NCBI GenBank assembly: GCA_943787445.1
Contig: CALSML010000026.1
Span: 122,187-186,186 of the forward strand
DNA length: 64,000 nucleotides
Source of the DNA: an uncultured Alphaproteobacteria bacterium
Lineage (GTDB): Bacteria > Pseudomonadota > Alphaproteobacteria > UBA6615
Reading direction: 5' to 3'
Position 1 is the stretch's first letter. Every line of letters begins with the position of its first letter. A program made the translations under genes and the position numbers. The notes below the pieces were generated by a model. That model was given only the letters and a program-made list of their open reading frames with translations, was not told the origin of the DNA and searched no databases. This document shows, piece after piece, positions 46,409 through 56,578 of this stretch.

Positions 46409-46843
46409 TCAGGATTCCCCGGCGCGCCGGAAGGCAGCAAGTGCGAAGGAACCCCGCATGCCGCCGATCGCCAGAATGATCGCCAGTATGTGGATCGCGG
46501 CCTGAGGGTCAAACCCGTGGACCCGGGTGATCACGATCAGCGTGTCGAGGGTGAGCAAGATGAGCATAGTCACGATGGCGGCGCGGGACCTGCGCCAGGC
46601 ATAGGTGGCCAGCGCGCCGTAAAAGAACGCGATGAAGAGCTGAATCATCGCGGGCCAGAGAGCATCGCCGCTGATCACATTCTGTTCCGGAATGATCAGC
46701 ATGATGACAAAGGCACCGAGCACGAAATGCACAGCCACCATAATCCAGCCGGCCACGCCACCATTCTGCATGGCCCGTTCGGCTGCCGCGAAGCTGTCGA
46801 CCCGGGGATAGAAAATACGCTGTGCCAGTGCGGCAAATTTCAT
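46409..46843 (-). CDS. Hypothetical four-helix membrane protein
   Basis: This 144-residue protein starts at the ATG at 46843, after AGGAGTTAGTT. Four hydrophobic segments are visible, including AGWIMVAVHFVLGAFVIMLI and AAIHILAIILAIGGM. No conserved catalytic motif is seen. It ends five bases before the S24-like gene begins, so the two may be co-transcribed. Function unknown. Confidence 0.65.
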   Translation of the reverse strand: MKFAALAQRIFYPRVDSFAAAERAMQNGGVAGWIMVAVHFVLGAFVIMLIIPEQNVISGDALWPAMIQLFIAFFYGALATYAWRRSRAAIVTMLILLTLDTLIVITRVHGFDPQAAIHILAIILAIGGMRGSFALAAFRRAGES

Positions 46844-46940
46844 AACTAACTCCTGTTCTGCGCATCCAACCATTCGCACCCGCGCGGCGCCAGCCGGAAT
46901 TCGAAATCATGAATATCTGCACACGAGAAGGAGACCTCCG

Positions 46941-47000
46941 ATGAGTGGCATTTTCTCCAAACCCTCTCCGCCACCCCCACCCCCGCCGCCACCGGTTCCG
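46941..47000 (+). pseudogene. Start of a proline-rich gene truncated by an IS remnant
   Basis: GAGAAGGAG precedes the ATG at 46941. The frame encodes MSGIFSKPS and then a run of prolines before it is cut by IS3 sequence at about 46996. The start resembles small proline-rich proteins found in phage-related clusters. The rest of the gene is not visible. Confidence 0.5.
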
Positions 47001-47203
47001 CGACGAGCTCCTGAACGGAGAGATCTTCTACAGCCTCAATGAAGCCCGGAACGTGATTGAGCAGTGGCGACGGCACTACAACACGAAGCGCCCACACTCA
47101 GCCCTCGGATACAGGCCACCGGCACCGGAAAGCATCATGCCTATGGAGGTCAAAAGAATGATGCACTAACATTTAAATCGGACCAGTCAGTGGGGGCAGG
47201 TCA
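46996..47203 (+). mobile_element. IS3-family insertion sequence remnant (transposase C-terminus and right end)
   Basis: The fragment encodes only the end of an IS3-type OrfB integrase-like transposase: RDELLNGEIFYSLNEARNVI, then EQWRRHYNTKRPHSALGYRP. It ends in MEVKRMMH at a TAA (47167-47169). A terminal sequence follows, GGACCAGTCAGTGGGGGCAG and GTCA to 47203, which has the form of an IS3 right inverted repeat. The left end, OrfA and most of OrfB are absent, so it cannot move on its own. Confidence 0.82.
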
Positions 47204-47227
47204 CATGACACATCCCGGTTTCTGGCC

Positions 47228-47641
47228 ATGGCGGATGGCAGTGTCGAGAAAATTCGTGCCACGGCGCGTTCGGAAATCGCCCGACGGGCGATGGGGGTCA
47301 TTGAGACCTTTGCGCTGGTCTTCAAGGTTGTCTTCTTTGCGATCGTGCTGGAATGGGGGGTGCGCACGTTTTCGGCCTGGTTGGGTGCGCCGCTTGCCGC
47401 TGCGGCCACACTGCCAGGCATGCTGTCCGAGTTGAGCCCGGTCGCGGAACTGATCTGGGCACCGTTGTTGGGATCCTTCTGGGCCAGCGTGGAGATCGTC
47501 AAAAAATACATGGGTGTGCGGGATCGTGACAAAGCCCATGAATTCGAATTGCGGAATGGTGGCCCGCTTCAGTCCACACAGGCGTCCATCGAGGCAGCGG
47601 GCGGAACGGTTGCCCGAATTCTGCGGGTGTTGCGCCACTAA
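47228..47641 (+). CDS. Hypothetical membrane protein
   Basis: This 137-residue protein has an amphipathic basic N-terminus (VEKIRATARSEIARRAM), a hydrophobic helix (TFALVFKVVFFAIVLEWGV) and a second weaker segment (SPVAELIWAPLLGSFWASVE). A cytoplasmic tail follows. It is not recognised. It is followed by a strong terminator. Confidence 0.6.
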   Translation: MADGSVEKIRATARSEIARRAMGVIETFALVFKVVFFAIVLEWGVRTFSAWLGAPLAAAATLPGMLSELSPVAELIWAPLLGSFWASVEIVKKYMGVRDRDKAHEFELRNGGPLQSTQASIEAAGGTVARILRVLRH

Positions 47642-47672
47642 AGCGACCTGTCCCGTGATTGAGCCATGCATT

Positions 47673-47718
47673 GGCCCTTGCGATCCCGATCTGTTCGGGG
47701 CTCGCAAGGGCCTTTTTT
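47673..47718 (+). terminator. Rho-independent terminator
   Basis: A 10-bp perfect stem (GGCCCTTGCG / CGCAAGGGCC) with a 20-bp loop is followed by six T. It lies 31 bp after the stop of the hypothetical membrane-protein gene and before the cardiolipin synthase gene. Confidence 0.9.
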
Positions 47719-47812
47719 GTTGGCCGTGGCCTTGCAACGTGACCGCGCCACGCCCAACTTGTGGCACTTCACAAAATCCCGTTCCGATGCTGCGGAGAGA
47801 GTTTCACCTTCG

Positions 47813-49267
47813 ATGATCGACCTGATTGTCAGCTATTGGCCGCTTGGTACCTCCATCCTGGTGGGCCTTGTCGTGATCGTGCTCGTCGGATCGGTGATCC
47901 TGCACAAACGCGATGAAAGCGCCGCGATTGCCTGGGTGGGGCTGATTCTTCTCTCGCCGGTCATGGGTGCGATTGCCTATCTCCTTTTCGGGATCAATCG
48001 CATCCGCCGTCGAGCTGCGCGCACGCGGCCTGGTCCGTCAACGCCGTCCGACTGGAATCCCGCACGGACTGCGAGCGGATCGATGATTGCAGATATGCCC
48101 GAGGGCGATGACACGGCGCCAGCGCGGTTGCGACGCAGATTGCTCGACAGTCTGACGACCAACCCGATGGTGACGCAAAATACCGTGCAGGTTCTGCACA
48201 ATGGGGATGAAGCCTATCCGGCCATGCTGGCGGCCGTCGATCAGGCGGAGCATTCGGTTGCATTGACTTCCTACATATTCAGGTCCGACCAGAGCGGTCG
48301 TGAATTTGCCGCCGCACTGGCCCGCGCGGTTGAACGCGGGGTCAAGGTGCGGGTGCTGGTGGATGGGGCGGGCCAGATGTATTCGCTGCCGACCACATCA
48401 CGCATGCTGGCAGGGTTGGACATTCCGTTTGCCCGCTATCTGCACTCGTTCTGGCCCTGGAGGATGCCTTATCTCAATTTGCGCAATCACCGCAAAATGC
48501 TGATCGTCGATGGCAAAACTGGATTTACCGGCGGCATTAACATTTCCAGTGCCAATCTGATAACGCGCAACCCGTCGCGGCCTGTTCGCGATATGCATTT
48601 TCGACTGGCGGGACCGATCGTGTCCCAACTCATGGAAAAATTCGCCGATGACTGGGCCTTCACCACATCGGAATTGTTGAAAGGGGATACCTGGTTCCCG
48701 TCACCGAAAGCCGGCGGTGACGTGGTGGCGCGGGTGATCGCGTCGGGTCCCCATGAATCGATCAATCGCATGCGGTGGATACTACATGCGGCGATCTCGC
48801 AGGCGCAGACACGTATCTGCGTGATGACGCCCTATTTGCTGCCCGATGAAATTCTGGTGTCCGCGCTGCGGCTGGCAGCCATCCGCGGGGTGCGGATCGA
48901 CATCATCATTCCTGCGCGCAGTAATTTGCGGTTTGTGGACTGGGCGGCCCATGCACGTCTCGATGAATTGTTGGTGGATGGGTGTCATGTCTGGTTCGGG
49001 CCCGAGCCGTTCAATCATGCCAAGCTGATGCTGGTGGATGATGATTGGGCGCTGGTGGGGTCTTCGAACTGGGACCCCCGGAGCCTGCGACTGAACTTCG
49101 AGTTGAACGTGGAATGTCAGAGCCCGATATTGGTACGAGAACTTGATGCCGTGTTTCAGGTAGAAAAATCAGCCTCCCGCGCGGTGTCGCTTGATGAGAT
49201 GGAGCAGCAGGGCATGCTGGTGCGGCTGCGCAATGGTGTGGCGCGTCTGTTCTCTCCCTATCTCTAG
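47813..49267 (+). CDS. cls: Cardiolipin synthase (phospholipase D family)
   Basis: This 484-residue protein has an N-terminal PLDc_N membrane region (ILVGLVVIVLVGSVILHKRD and AWVGLILLSPVMGAIAYLLF). Two PLD catalytic domains follow, with HKD motifs in LRNHRKMLIVDGKTGFTGG and FNHAKLMLVDDDWALVGSSN. It joins phosphatidyl groups to form cardiolipin in the inner membrane. I use the internal ATG at 47813, because the upstream part of the ORF lies in the terminator. The alpha/beta hydrolase gene starts 15 bp downstream. Confidence 0.9.
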   Translation: MIDLIVSYWPLGTSILVGLVVIVLVGSVILHKRDESAAIAWVGLILLSPVMGAIAYLLFGINRIRRRAARTRPGPSTPSDWNPARTASGSMIADMPEGDDTAPARLRRRLLDSLTTNPMVTQNTVQVLHNGDEAYPAMLAAVDQAEHSVALTSYIFRSDQSGREFAAALARAVERGVKVRVLVDGAGQMYSLPTTSRMLAGLDIPFARYLHSFWPWRMPYLNLRNHRKMLIVDGKTGFTGGINISSANLITRNPSRPVRDMHFRLAGPIVSQLMEKFADDWAFTTSELLKGDTWFPSPKAGGDVVARVIASGPHESINRMRWILHAAISQAQTRICVMTPYLLPDEILVSALRLAAIRGVRIDIIIPARSNLRFVDWAAHARLDELLVDGCHVWFGPEPFNHAKLMLVDDDWALVGSSNWDPRSLRLNFELNVECQSPILVRELDAVFQVEKSASRAVSLDEMEQQGMLVRLRNGVARLFSPYL

Positions 49268-49282
49268 AACGCGAGAATTGCC

Positions 49283-50206
49283 GTGGCTGACAGCCAAGTC
49301 AAAGCCGAAGAACACTGGGCCGGAAAGGGCGATGTGCGCCTGTTCCTGTTTCGAAAATGCCTGTCAGCGCCAGCAGAGAGGCCCCGGCCTGTCCTGTTTC
49401 TGGTGCACGGGTCATCCCTGAGCGCGCGAACCGGGTTCGATCTCGACGTGCCTGGTAAGCCCGGCTATTCGATGATGGACTGGTTTGCCCGACAGGGCTT
49501 CGATGTCTGGACCATGGACCACGAAAATTATGGGCGTTCGTCGCGAACGGATTCGAATTCGGATATTGCCAGCGGGGCAGATGATCTGGCGGCCGCGCTG
49601 CCCATTGTGATGGAGGACACTGGTGCGCGCCGTCTCCATCTGTTTGGGAGTTCGTCGGGTGCATTGCGTGCCGGATTGTTTGCGACCCGTCACCCGGATC
49701 GTGTGGCGTCTCTTTCACTTGATGCCTTTGTCTGGACAGGTGTGGGCTCACCGACCCTGGAGAAACGCCGGGACAATCTTGAAGCGTTTCGTCGCGAGCC
49801 AACCCGAAATGTCGATCGGGCATTCTTTCACTCGATTTTCAACCGCGACAAGGTCGGTCTGGTGGAGGACGGTGTGGCGGATGCGTTTGCAGATGCCGAA
49901 CTGCAATATGGCACGACCATGCCGACGGGAACCTATCTCGATATGTGTGCGAATCTGCCGGTGGTTGATCCCGAAGCGCTGACCTGTCCGGTGCTGCTGT
50001 TGCGTGGAGAACATGATGGTATCGCGACGGAAGAGGATGTGACGGCATTCTTCCTGAAGCTTGCCACCAGTGACAAACAGCTCGTGGTCCTGCCGGGACA
50101 GGCTCATGTGGGAACTCTGGGCGTGAACCGCGCGCGGTTGTTCAGTGTGCTGCTGGAATTTCTGAATCGGCCCGAGCGTATCGACCAGGCTGACGGATTG
50201 ATCTAG
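49283..50206 (+). CDS. Alpha/beta hydrolase
   Basis: This 307-residue alpha/beta hydrolase has the oxyanion HG motif in LFLVHGSSLSAR and the nucleophile elbow in HLFGSSSGALRAGLFAT (GxSxG). The acid lies in LLLRGEHDGIATEEDV and the catalytic His in PGQAHVGTL. The start is GTG (49283). It probably forms an operon with cls. The substrate is unknown, but pairing with a lipid gene hints at a lipase or esterase. Confidence 0.85.
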   Translation: MADSQVKAEEHWAGKGDVRLFLFRKCLSAPAERPRPVLFLVHGSSLSARTGFDLDVPGKPGYSMMDWFARQGFDVWTMDHENYGRSSRTDSNSDIASGADDLAAALPIVMEDTGARRLHLFGSSSGALRAGLFATRHPDRVASLSLDAFVWTGVGSPTLEKRRDNLEAFRREPTRNVDRAFFHSIFNRDKVGLVEDGVADAFADAELQYGTTMPTGTYLDMCANLPVVDPEALTCPVLLLRGEHDGIATEEDVTAFFLKLATSDKQLVVLPGQAHVGTLGVNRARLFSVLLEFLNRPERIDQADGLI

Positions 50207-51231
50207 TAGGCGCGCTCGACGCAGAAATCGACAACGTCTTCGAGGGCCTTGCGGTAGTCGTTCTCCGGCAGGTCGGCGAGCGCGGCACGGGCCGTGTCGG
50301 CATAGCCGCGGGCCCGGATCAACGTATCGGCAAGACCTTCGCGCACCTTGAGAATTTCCATGGCGCGTTCGAGATCGCCGTCTTGCTGCTCGCAGGATTC
50401 GAGGGTCCGTTTCCAGAACGCGTGCTCTTCATCCGTGCCGCGCCGCATGGCCAGAACGACGGGAAGCGTGATCTTTCCCTCCCGGAAGTCATCACCGATG
50501 CCTTTGCCGAAGGAATCATCGGTTGCGGCGTAATCGAGATAGTCATCGACCAGCTGGAAGGCGATCCCGAGATTTGCGCCATATTGCTCAAGGGCCGGTG
50601 TCGACGCGGTGCTGTGATCCGCGACCAGGGCACCAACCTCGCAGGCCGCTGCGAAGAGAGCGGCTGTCTTGGAGCGGATGACAAAGAGGTAGTCCTCTTC
50701 GCTCGTCGCGGTGTCATTGGCCGTGATCAGCTGCGCGACCTCACCTTCGGCGATCACCGCGCTGGCATTGGCGAGAATGTCGAGGACCCGGAGCGATTCA
50801 CTTTCGACCATCAGGCGGAAGGATCGGCTGAACAGAAAATCGCCAACAAGGACGCTGGCCTGATTGCCCCAGACGGCATTTGCGGTCTCACGACCGCGGC
50901 GCAGGTCGGACTCGTCGACAACATCGTCATGCAGCAAGGTCGCGGTGTGAATGAATTCGACGGCCGCGGCCAGACCGATATGCTTGTCACCCTCATAGCC
51001 GCAGAGTCGGGCGCTGGCGAGGGTGAGCAGCGGACGCAGGCGTTTGCCGCCAGCAGCCACAAGATGACCTGCCAGTTCGGGGATGAGAGGTACATCCGAC
51101 TGCATGCGGTCGACGATCAGCTGATTGACCCGTGCCATATCTGCAGCACAGAGCTTGCTCAACTTGTCGAGTGCGTTGGGATCTTTCTGCGTGTCTGATC
51201 CAGTGAGGCGGGCGACAACGGCCAAAATCAA
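50203..51231 (-). CDS. ispB: Polyprenyl diphosphate synthase (octaprenyl-type)
   Basis: This 342-residue trans-isoprenyl diphosphate synthase makes the long side chain of ubiquinone. The first Asp-rich motif is TLLHDDVVDESDLRRG and the second is FQLVDDYLDYAA. The substrate-binding GGKRLRPLLTLASA is also present. The start codon appears to be TTG (51231), eight bases after GGAGA. The chain length (C40 or C50) cannot be read from the sequence. It is convergent with the hydrolase gene, the two ending within a 4-bp overlap, and divergent from the DUF2007 gene. Confidence 0.9.
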   Translation of the reverse strand: MILAVVARLTGSDTQKDPNALDKLSKLCAADMARVNQLIVDRMQSDVPLIPELAGHLVAAGGKRLRPLLTLASARLCGYEGDKHIGLAAAVEFIHTATLLHDDVVDESDLRRGRETANAVWGNQASVLVGDFLFSRSFRLMVESESLRVLDILANASAVIAEGEVAQLITANDTATSEEDYLFVIRSKTAALFAAACEVGALVADHSTASTPALEQYGANLGIAFQLVDDYLDYAATDDSFGKGIGDDFREGKITLPVVLAMRRGTDEEHAFWKRTLESCEQQDGDLERAMEILKVREGLADTLIRARGYADTARAALADLPENDYRKALEDVVDFCVERAY

Positions 51232-51367
51232 TCTCCAAAATACAACGATGCCAGATTGAAAGGACCTGGCGAGATTTCGCGGGCAAGCGCGCGGCCAGGA
51301 GCATATGATCTTTCAAGGAGGCGTCAAGTAACGCCAAGTTCAACGACGACCCATGCTGAGGTGCCAG

Positions 51368-51598
51368 ATGCGTGATGTGTTGCGCACAAATGACCCTGTC
51401 GAGCTGTCTCTTGCAATGGCCTTGCTAAAGGATGCCGCACTTGAACATGTCGTGATGGACGGCAATATTTCGGTTCTCGAGGGTACGATTGGTATCTTCC
51501 CCCGCCGCCTGATGGTTCTGGATGACGACTACGGAGCAGCGCGAAGTATCCTAGTGGCAGCAGAAATCTTTGATTCCAAATCAGTTTCAGAAACCTGA
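51368..51598 (+). CDS. DUF2007 small protein
   Basis: This 76-residue protein starts at the ATG at 51368, six bases after GAGG. MRDVLRTNDPVELSLAMALL is the family N-terminus, and VLEGTIGIFPRRLMVLDDDY the conserved middle. DUF2007 is described as a putative signal-transducing domain without a known mechanism. It is translated just upstream of the methyltransferase gene, with only two bases between stop and start. Confidence 0.82.
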   Translation: MRDVLRTNDPVELSLAMALLKDAALEHVVMDGNISVLEGTIGIFPRRLMVLDDDYGAARSILVAAEIFDSKSVSET

Positions 51599-51600
51599 CT

Positions 51601-52350
51601 ATGACAACGTCACATAGCCAGACGAAGGATTATTTGCTCGGTGGCAGGGTCGAGATCGCCCAGCCGGACGAAGGATACCGGGTTTCGATCGATGCGGTTT
51701 TTCTGGCCGCTGCTGTCGCGCCGAAAGCCGGTGCACGGGTGCTCGATGTCGGGTGTGGCGATGGTGGTGCGACGCTTTGTCTCGCGTGGCGTGCGTCGGA
51801 GACTCGCATCGATGGTCTCGACCTGCGGCCCGACGCGATTGACAGATTTTCCGACAGTGTGGAACGGAACGGCTGGTCGGATCGGGTTCACGGTTTTGTC
51901 CATGATATTGCGGAGGGGCCTCCCGACCGGTTTGACATGGCATGTGACTGGGTCATTTCCAATCCGCCCTATCTTCCTGCCGAGAGGATGGATCACCGTG
52001 ATCGGGGGGGTGCGCTGAATCCAGGCACGACCGAAACCATGCCGTTGTCTCAATGGATCGCTTTCATGGCCGGATGTCTCAAGGATGGCGGGAATTTTGC
52101 GGTTGTGCATCGCGCAGATCGCATCACGGATTTGCTGGCCGCACTGTCGCTGCATGCTGGCGACATCAAGGTGTTTCCCCTCTGGCCCAGAACAGGGGTC
52201 TCTGCCAAACGCGTGATTGTCACCGCGCGGAAGGGTGCGCGCGGGCCAGCTGAAATTCTCGGCGGCCTGGTGCTGCACGACGATGATGGGGGATTCACAC
52301 GCGCCGCGCAGGAGGTTCTGAATGAGGGTCAGGCCCTGATGCCGGATTGA
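51601..52350 (+). CDS. TrmN6/YfiC-like N6-adenine methyltransferase
   Basis: This 249-residue SAM-dependent methyltransferase has LLGGRVEIAQPDEGYRVSID, the SAM-binding motif I GARVLDVGCGDGGATLCLAW and the catalytic WVISNPPYLPAE (NPPY). This set matches tRNA1(Val) A37 N6-methyltransferases. The body is intact. It is coupled to the DUF2007 gene upstream. Confidence 0.88.
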   Translation: MTTSHSQTKDYLLGGRVEIAQPDEGYRVSIDAVFLAAAVAPKAGARVLDVGCGDGGATLCLAWRASETRIDGLDLRPDAIDRFSDSVERNGWSDRVHGFVHDIAEGPPDRFDMACDWVISNPPYLPAERMDHRDRGGALNPGTTETMPLSQWIAFMAGCLKDGGNFAVVHRADRITDLLAALSLHAGDIKVFPLWPRTGVSAKRVIVTARKGARGPAEILGGLVLHDDDGGFTRAAQEVLNEGQALMPD

Positions 52351-52400
52351 AATTGAGATCGTGACTTGATTGAACGGCCAATAGGCGTGAAGTTCCGCTC

Positions 52401-53267
52401 ATGAACTGGAAACGCCCTTTCTCTCGCAAAAAATCTCCCGTGGTCGCTGTTCTGCGGCTGGATGGGGCCATCGGCGCATCGGCGTCGCGGTTTCGCGGAT
52501 CGATGCTCAACATGCAATCCCAGGCCGCGCGTATTGAGCGCGCCTTCAAGCTGAAGCGGCTGACAGCCCTCGCTTTGGTGGTGAACTCTCCGGGTGGGTC
52601 GCCCGTGCAGTCCGCGCTGATCGCCGGTCGCATTCGCGCGCTCGCCGAAGAGAAGGATGTGCCGGTGCTGGCTTTTGCGGAAGATGTTGCGGCATCCGGT
52701 GGGTATTGGCTGGCCTGTGCGGCCGACGAGATTTTCGTGAACGAGGCTTCGATCATCGGTTCGATCGGTGTGGTCTCGTCTGGCTTCGGCTTTCAGGACC
52801 TGATTGCACGACATGGCATCGAACGTCGGGTTCATACAGCCGGTGAGAGCAAGGCTATTCTCGACCCGTTCCTGCCCGAAAAGCCCGAAGATGTGGCAAG
52901 GCTGAAAGCAGTGCAGGTCGATATTCATGAACAGTTCAAGACTTATGTCGGTGCCCGCCGGGGATCACGTATTAATGCGAGTTCCGAGAAACTGTTTTCC
53001 GGTGCATTCTGGACCGGCGCACGCGCGGTGGAACTCGGGCTTGCCGACGGGATGGGTGATATTCGTAGTGTTCTTCGCGAGAAATATGGCGACGAGGTTC
53101 GCATGATCCCCATCGATGCGAAAAAATCGATGGTCCGGTCACTTCTGGGGCGAACCAGTATGCGGACTGGCATGGGGTCATCGATGGGTGATGCGCTGAG
53201 CGCAATGCCGGAGAAGACGATTACGGCGCTTGAAGAACGGGCTATCTGGGCCCGGTTCGGTCTGTAG
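52401..53267 (+). CDS. S49 family signal peptide peptidase (SppA/SohB-like)
   Basis: This 288-residue serine peptidase is short enough to have only one catalytic domain. ALALVVNSPGGSPVQSALIA is the oxyanion region, DVAASGGYWLACAADEIFVN holds the nucleophile Ser, and HTAGESKAILDPFLPE holds the general-base Lys. It has no clear N-terminal membrane helix, unlike SppA, so it may work in the cytoplasm or bind membranes peripherally. It degrades leftover signal peptides or membrane fragments in related systems. Confidence 0.88.
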   Translation: MNWKRPFSRKKSPVVAVLRLDGAIGASASRFRGSMLNMQSQAARIERAFKLKRLTALALVVNSPGGSPVQSALIAGRIRALAEEKDVPVLAFAEDVAASGGYWLACAADEIFVNEASIIGSIGVVSSGFGFQDLIARHGIERRVHTAGESKAILDPFLPEKPEDVARLKAVQVDIHEQFKTYVGARRGSRINASSEKLFSGAFWTGARAVELGLADGMGDIRSVLREKYGDEVRMIPIDAKKSMVRSLLGRTSMRTGMGSSMGDALSAMPEKTITALEERAIWARFGL

Positions 53268-53283
53268 AAAGGGAGGATTTGCG

Positions 53284-53502
53284 ATGTTTGGCTTTTCTCT
53301 GACGAAGCTGGTTGTGCTTATCGTGGTTGTGGGTCTCGTTCTGGTGTTGTTCCGGTTCATAGGGCAACGCACCGCCGTTCCAACTGCTGCCCGGGCCAAG
53401 CCCAAAGTGAAGTCTCCGGACGAGACCAGCGCCTTCGATACGGAGTATGACGCGGAATCGGACACTTTCGTGGTCCGTGACGAGAAGAATCAGGATAAGT
53501 AG
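53284..53502 (+). CDS. Small single-pass membrane protein
   Basis: This 72-residue protein starts at the ATG at 53284, which has GGGAGG upstream. One helix (KLVVLIVVVGLVLVLFRFIG) leads into a polar tail (DETSAFDTEYDAESDTFVVR). It lies 16 bp after the S49 peptidase gene and probably belongs to its operon. The function is unknown. Confidence 0.75.
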   Translation: MFGFSLTKLVVLIVVVGLVLVLFRFIGQRTAVPTAARAKPKVKSPDETSAFDTEYDAESDTFVVRDEKNQDK

Positions 53503-53594
53503 CTGAATGGCAGGGTTGGATTGCTTGACCCTGCATAGAGGCACTTCTATTTTCCCCGCGTCGATAGGCACCCGGTCACCACGAAAAACAGGCA

Positions 53595-54503
53595 ATGGCG
53601 AACTTGAAACCCGATGCAGCTGGCTCGGCGGCGTCGCCGCAGAGTTTTCAGGACCTGATCCTCACCTTGCAGAGGTTCTGGGCGGATCGCGGCTGTGTGA
53701 TCCTGCAGCCCTATGACATGGAAGTCGGTGCCGGCACGTTCCATCCGGCGACCACGCTGCGCGCATTGGGGCCCGACCCCTGGAAAGCGGCCTATGTCCA
53801 GCCGTCCCGGCGTCCGACCGATGGCCGATATGGTGAGAACCCGAACCGGCTGCAGCACTATTACCAGTTTCAGGTGATCCTGAAGCCGTCACCCGAAAAC
53901 AGCCAGGAGCTCTATCTGGAGAGTTTGGCCGCACTCGGCATTGATGCTCAGGCCCACGACATTCGCTTTGTCGAGGATGACTGGGAAAGTCCCACACTGG
54001 GTGCCTGGGGGCTGGGCTGGGAAGTCTGGTGTGACGGCATGGAAGTCAGCCAGTTCACCTATTTTCAGCAGGTGGGCGGATTTGATTGTGATCCTGTTGC
54101 GGTGGAACTGACCTACGGTCTGGAGCGCCTGGCCATGTATGTGCAGGGCGTCGAGAACGTCTACGACCTCGATATCAATGGGGCGGGCACCAAATATGGC
54201 GATGTATTCCTGCAAGCGGAAAAGGAATTCAGCGCGTTCAATTTTGAACATGCCAATACCGAAGCGCTGTTCCGGCATTTCTCCGATGCGGAGAGTGAAT
54301 GCCAGTCTCTGATCGGAGCGAAGCTGGCGCTACCGGCCTATGACCAGTGCATCAAGGCCAGTCACACATTCAATTTGCTCGACGCGCGGGGCGTGATTTC
54401 GGTGACTGAGCGTCAGGCCTATATTCTGCGTGTGCGCGACCTTGCCAAGGCGTGCTGCGAAACTTGGTTGGCCGCGCGAATCGATGGAGCGACCAATGCC
54501 TGA
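53595..54503 (+). CDS. glyQ: Glycyl-tRNA synthetase alpha subunit
   Basis: This 302-residue class II tRNA synthetase alpha chain carries the adenylation site. Motifs include [40 protein letters not shown] and [20 protein letters not shown]. It forms an alpha2beta2 enzyme with GlyS, charging tRNA-Gly. Its TGA overlaps the start of glyS by eight bases. Confidence 0.97.
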   Translation: MANLKPDAAGSAASPQSFQDLILTLQRFWADRGCVILQPYDMEVGAGTFHPATTLRALGPDPWKAAYVQPSRRPTDGRYGENPNRLQHYYQFQVILKPSPENSQELYLESLAALGIDAQAHDIRFVEDDWESPTLGAWGLGWEVWCDGMEVSQFTYFQQVGGFDCDPVAVELTYGLERLAMYVQGVENVYDLDINGAGTKYGDVFLQAEKEFSAFNFEHANTEALFRHFSDAESECQSLIGAKLALPAYDQCIKASHTFNLLDARGVISVTERQAYILRVRDLAKACCETWLAARIDGATNA

Positions 54504-56568
54504 GTTGCTCGTCGAGTATCGTTCAGAGGAAATTCCCGCCCGCATGCAACGCCAGGCTGCCGATGAACTGGCGCGTTTGTTCGAGACAGCGCTAAAAGAG
54601 GCCAATCTCGAATTCGAATCGATTTCTTCCTTTGCCACTCCGCGTCGGCTGGTTGTGCAGATTACCGATGTGCCAGTCAGTCAGCCGCCGCGGGAAATTG
54701 AACGCAAGGGACCGCGTACGGACGCGCCGGAAAAAGCACTTGCCGGCTTTCTCGGTTCGGTGCCGATCACCATCGATCAGTGCGAAACTCAGGAAGATAA
54801 AAAGGGCACTTTCTATGTTGCGCGATGGACTGAGGGCGGTGGCAAATCCCGGGATGTTCTGTCGGAGATCGTGCGTGATGTGACCCTGGGCCTGTCATGG
54901 CCGAAATCCATGCGCTGGTCGGCGACGTCTTTTCGCTGGGTTCGTCCATTGCATGGCATTTTGGCCGTGTTCGATGGTGCCCCTCTCGCTGGCTCGATCG
55001 ATACCGGGGATGGAGAACTCGTCTTCTCTGACACCACATGCGGTCATCGCTTCATGGCCCCGGATGCGTTTTCGGTGTCGGACTTCTCTGATTTTTCGGA
55101 GAAGCTGCGGGCCGCGCGCGTTCTTGTTGACGACGCAGAGCGCCAGCAGAACATTCGGGCCCAGATGGCAGACATGTGTGCAGCGAATTCTCTGGAGGTG
55201 CCGGAGGATGATGCGCTGTATCGGGAAGTTAGCGGGCTTGTTGAATGGCCAACGGTGTTGCTGGGCAGCATCGATGCGGACTTCATGGAGCTGCCCCGTG
55301 AGGTTCTGACCACATCCATGCGCGAGCATCAAAAATACTTCGCCATCAGCGACGGGAATGATGGGCTGGATCCCAAATTTGCTTTTGTTTCGAATGTCGA
55401 AACGGAACATCCCGAAGCCATCGTATCGGGAAATGAGCGCGTGCTGCGTGCGCGTTTGTCCGATGCCAAATATTTCTGGGATCTTGATCTGGGAACGCTA
55501 TTGGAGGACCGGGTGTCGGGGCTTGAAGGCATCGTCTTCCATGCCAAGCTGGGAAGTGTCGGCGAAAAGGTGTCCCGTGTTGTGGAGCTTGCTGGCTGGC
55601 TTTCGGAATTTGTCGAGGGTGCATCACGCGATGCGGTTGAGCGTGCAGCCCGGCTGGCGAAGGCGGATTTGGCTACGGGTATGGTCGGAGAGTTCCCCGA
55701 ACTCCAAGGCGTGATGGGGCGCTACTACGCCGTTGCGCAAAATGAATCGGCCGAGATTGCGGATGCGATCGCACAGCACTATGCGCCGCTGGGACCTGCC
55801 GATCAGTGCCCGAAAGCGCCAGTCAGTGCTGTGGTGGCGCTAGCCGACAAGCTCGACACGCTGGTGGGATTCTGGAGCATCGACGAAAAGCCAACAGGCT
55901 CCAAGGATCCATTTGCGCTGCGGCGCGCGGCGCTGGGAGTTATTCGGATTCTTCTGGAGAATCGTATTCGTCTGGATTTGCAACAGGTCTTGCAGGAGGC
56001 GCGACGAATTCACGGGTGTGCCGATGGCGAACTGGACGGAAATCTTCTGCAGTTCTTCGCGGATCGGCTGAATGCACATCTGCGCGATGAAGGTGTCCAG
56101 CATGATCACATCGGAGCTGTGTTTGCGCTGCCCGATGCGAGTGATCTGGTCGGTGTTGTGGATCGTGTGCGGGCGCTGGGACCGTTCCTGACCTCGGATG
56201 ATGGCGCCAACCTTCTGACGGCGTACCGGCGGTCAGCGAATATTGTCCGTGCTGAGGAAAAGAAGGATTCCAGCACCTATTCCGGTGATGACTACATAAA
56301 TGACGCCGCCCTGCAGGAGGCTGTTGAAATTGCGTTGATAATGCAGCTCGATGCGGCAGAACCGGCTGTCGCAGAGGCGGTGGCACAAGAAGACTTCGCG
56401 GGTTCAATGCAGGTTCTGGCCGAACTGCGCGGGCCGCTCGACGACTTTTTTGATCAGGTCACCGTTAACGTTGATGACTCTGCTACGAGAGCGAATCGCT
56501 TACGCTTGCTCGCACGCATCCAAAAGGTAATGAACAATGCTGCAGACTTCTCAAAAATCGAAGGTTGA
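54496..56568 (+). CDS. glyS: Glycyl-tRNA synthetase beta subunit
   Basis: This 690-residue beta chain starts at the ATG at 54496 ([20 protein letters not shown]). Segments typical of the subunit are [34 protein letters not shown] and [20 protein letters not shown] (HD-like domain), followed by [20 protein letters not shown]. It binds the tRNA and is needed for activity. It is followed by ppdK after 10 bp. Confidence 0.96.
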   Translation: MPELLVEYRSEEIPARMQRQAADELARLFETALKEANLEFESISSFATPRRLVVQITDVPVSQPPREIERKGPRTDAPEKALAGFLGSVPITIDQCETQEDKKGTFYVARWTEGGGKSRDVLSEIVRDVTLGLSWPKSMRWSATSFRWVRPLHGILAVFDGAPLAGSIDTGDGELVFSDTTCGHRFMAPDAFSVSDFSDFSEKLRAARVLVDDAERQQNIRAQMADMCAANSLEVPEDDALYREVSGLVEWPTVLLGSIDADFMELPREVLTTSMREHQKYFAISDGNDGLDPKFAFVSNVETEHPEAIVSGNERVLRARLSDAKYFWDLDLGTLLEDRVSGLEGIVFHAKLGSVGEKVSRVVELAGWLSEFVEGASRDAVERAARLAKADLATGMVGEFPELQGVMGRYYAVAQNESAEIADAIAQHYAPLGPADQCPKAPVSAVVALADKLDTLVGFWSIDEKPTGSKDPFALRRAALGVIRILLENRIRLDLQQVLQEARRIHGCADGELDGNLLQFFADRLNAHLRDEGVQHDHIGAVFALPDASDLVGVVDRVRALGPFLTSDDGANLLTAYRRSANIVRAEEKKDSSTYSGDDYINDAALQEAVEIALIMQLDAAEPAVAEAVAQEDFAGSMQVLAELRGPLDDFFDQVTVNVDDSATRANRLRLLARIQKVMNNAADFSKIEG

Positions 56569-56578
56569 GAGGACATCT

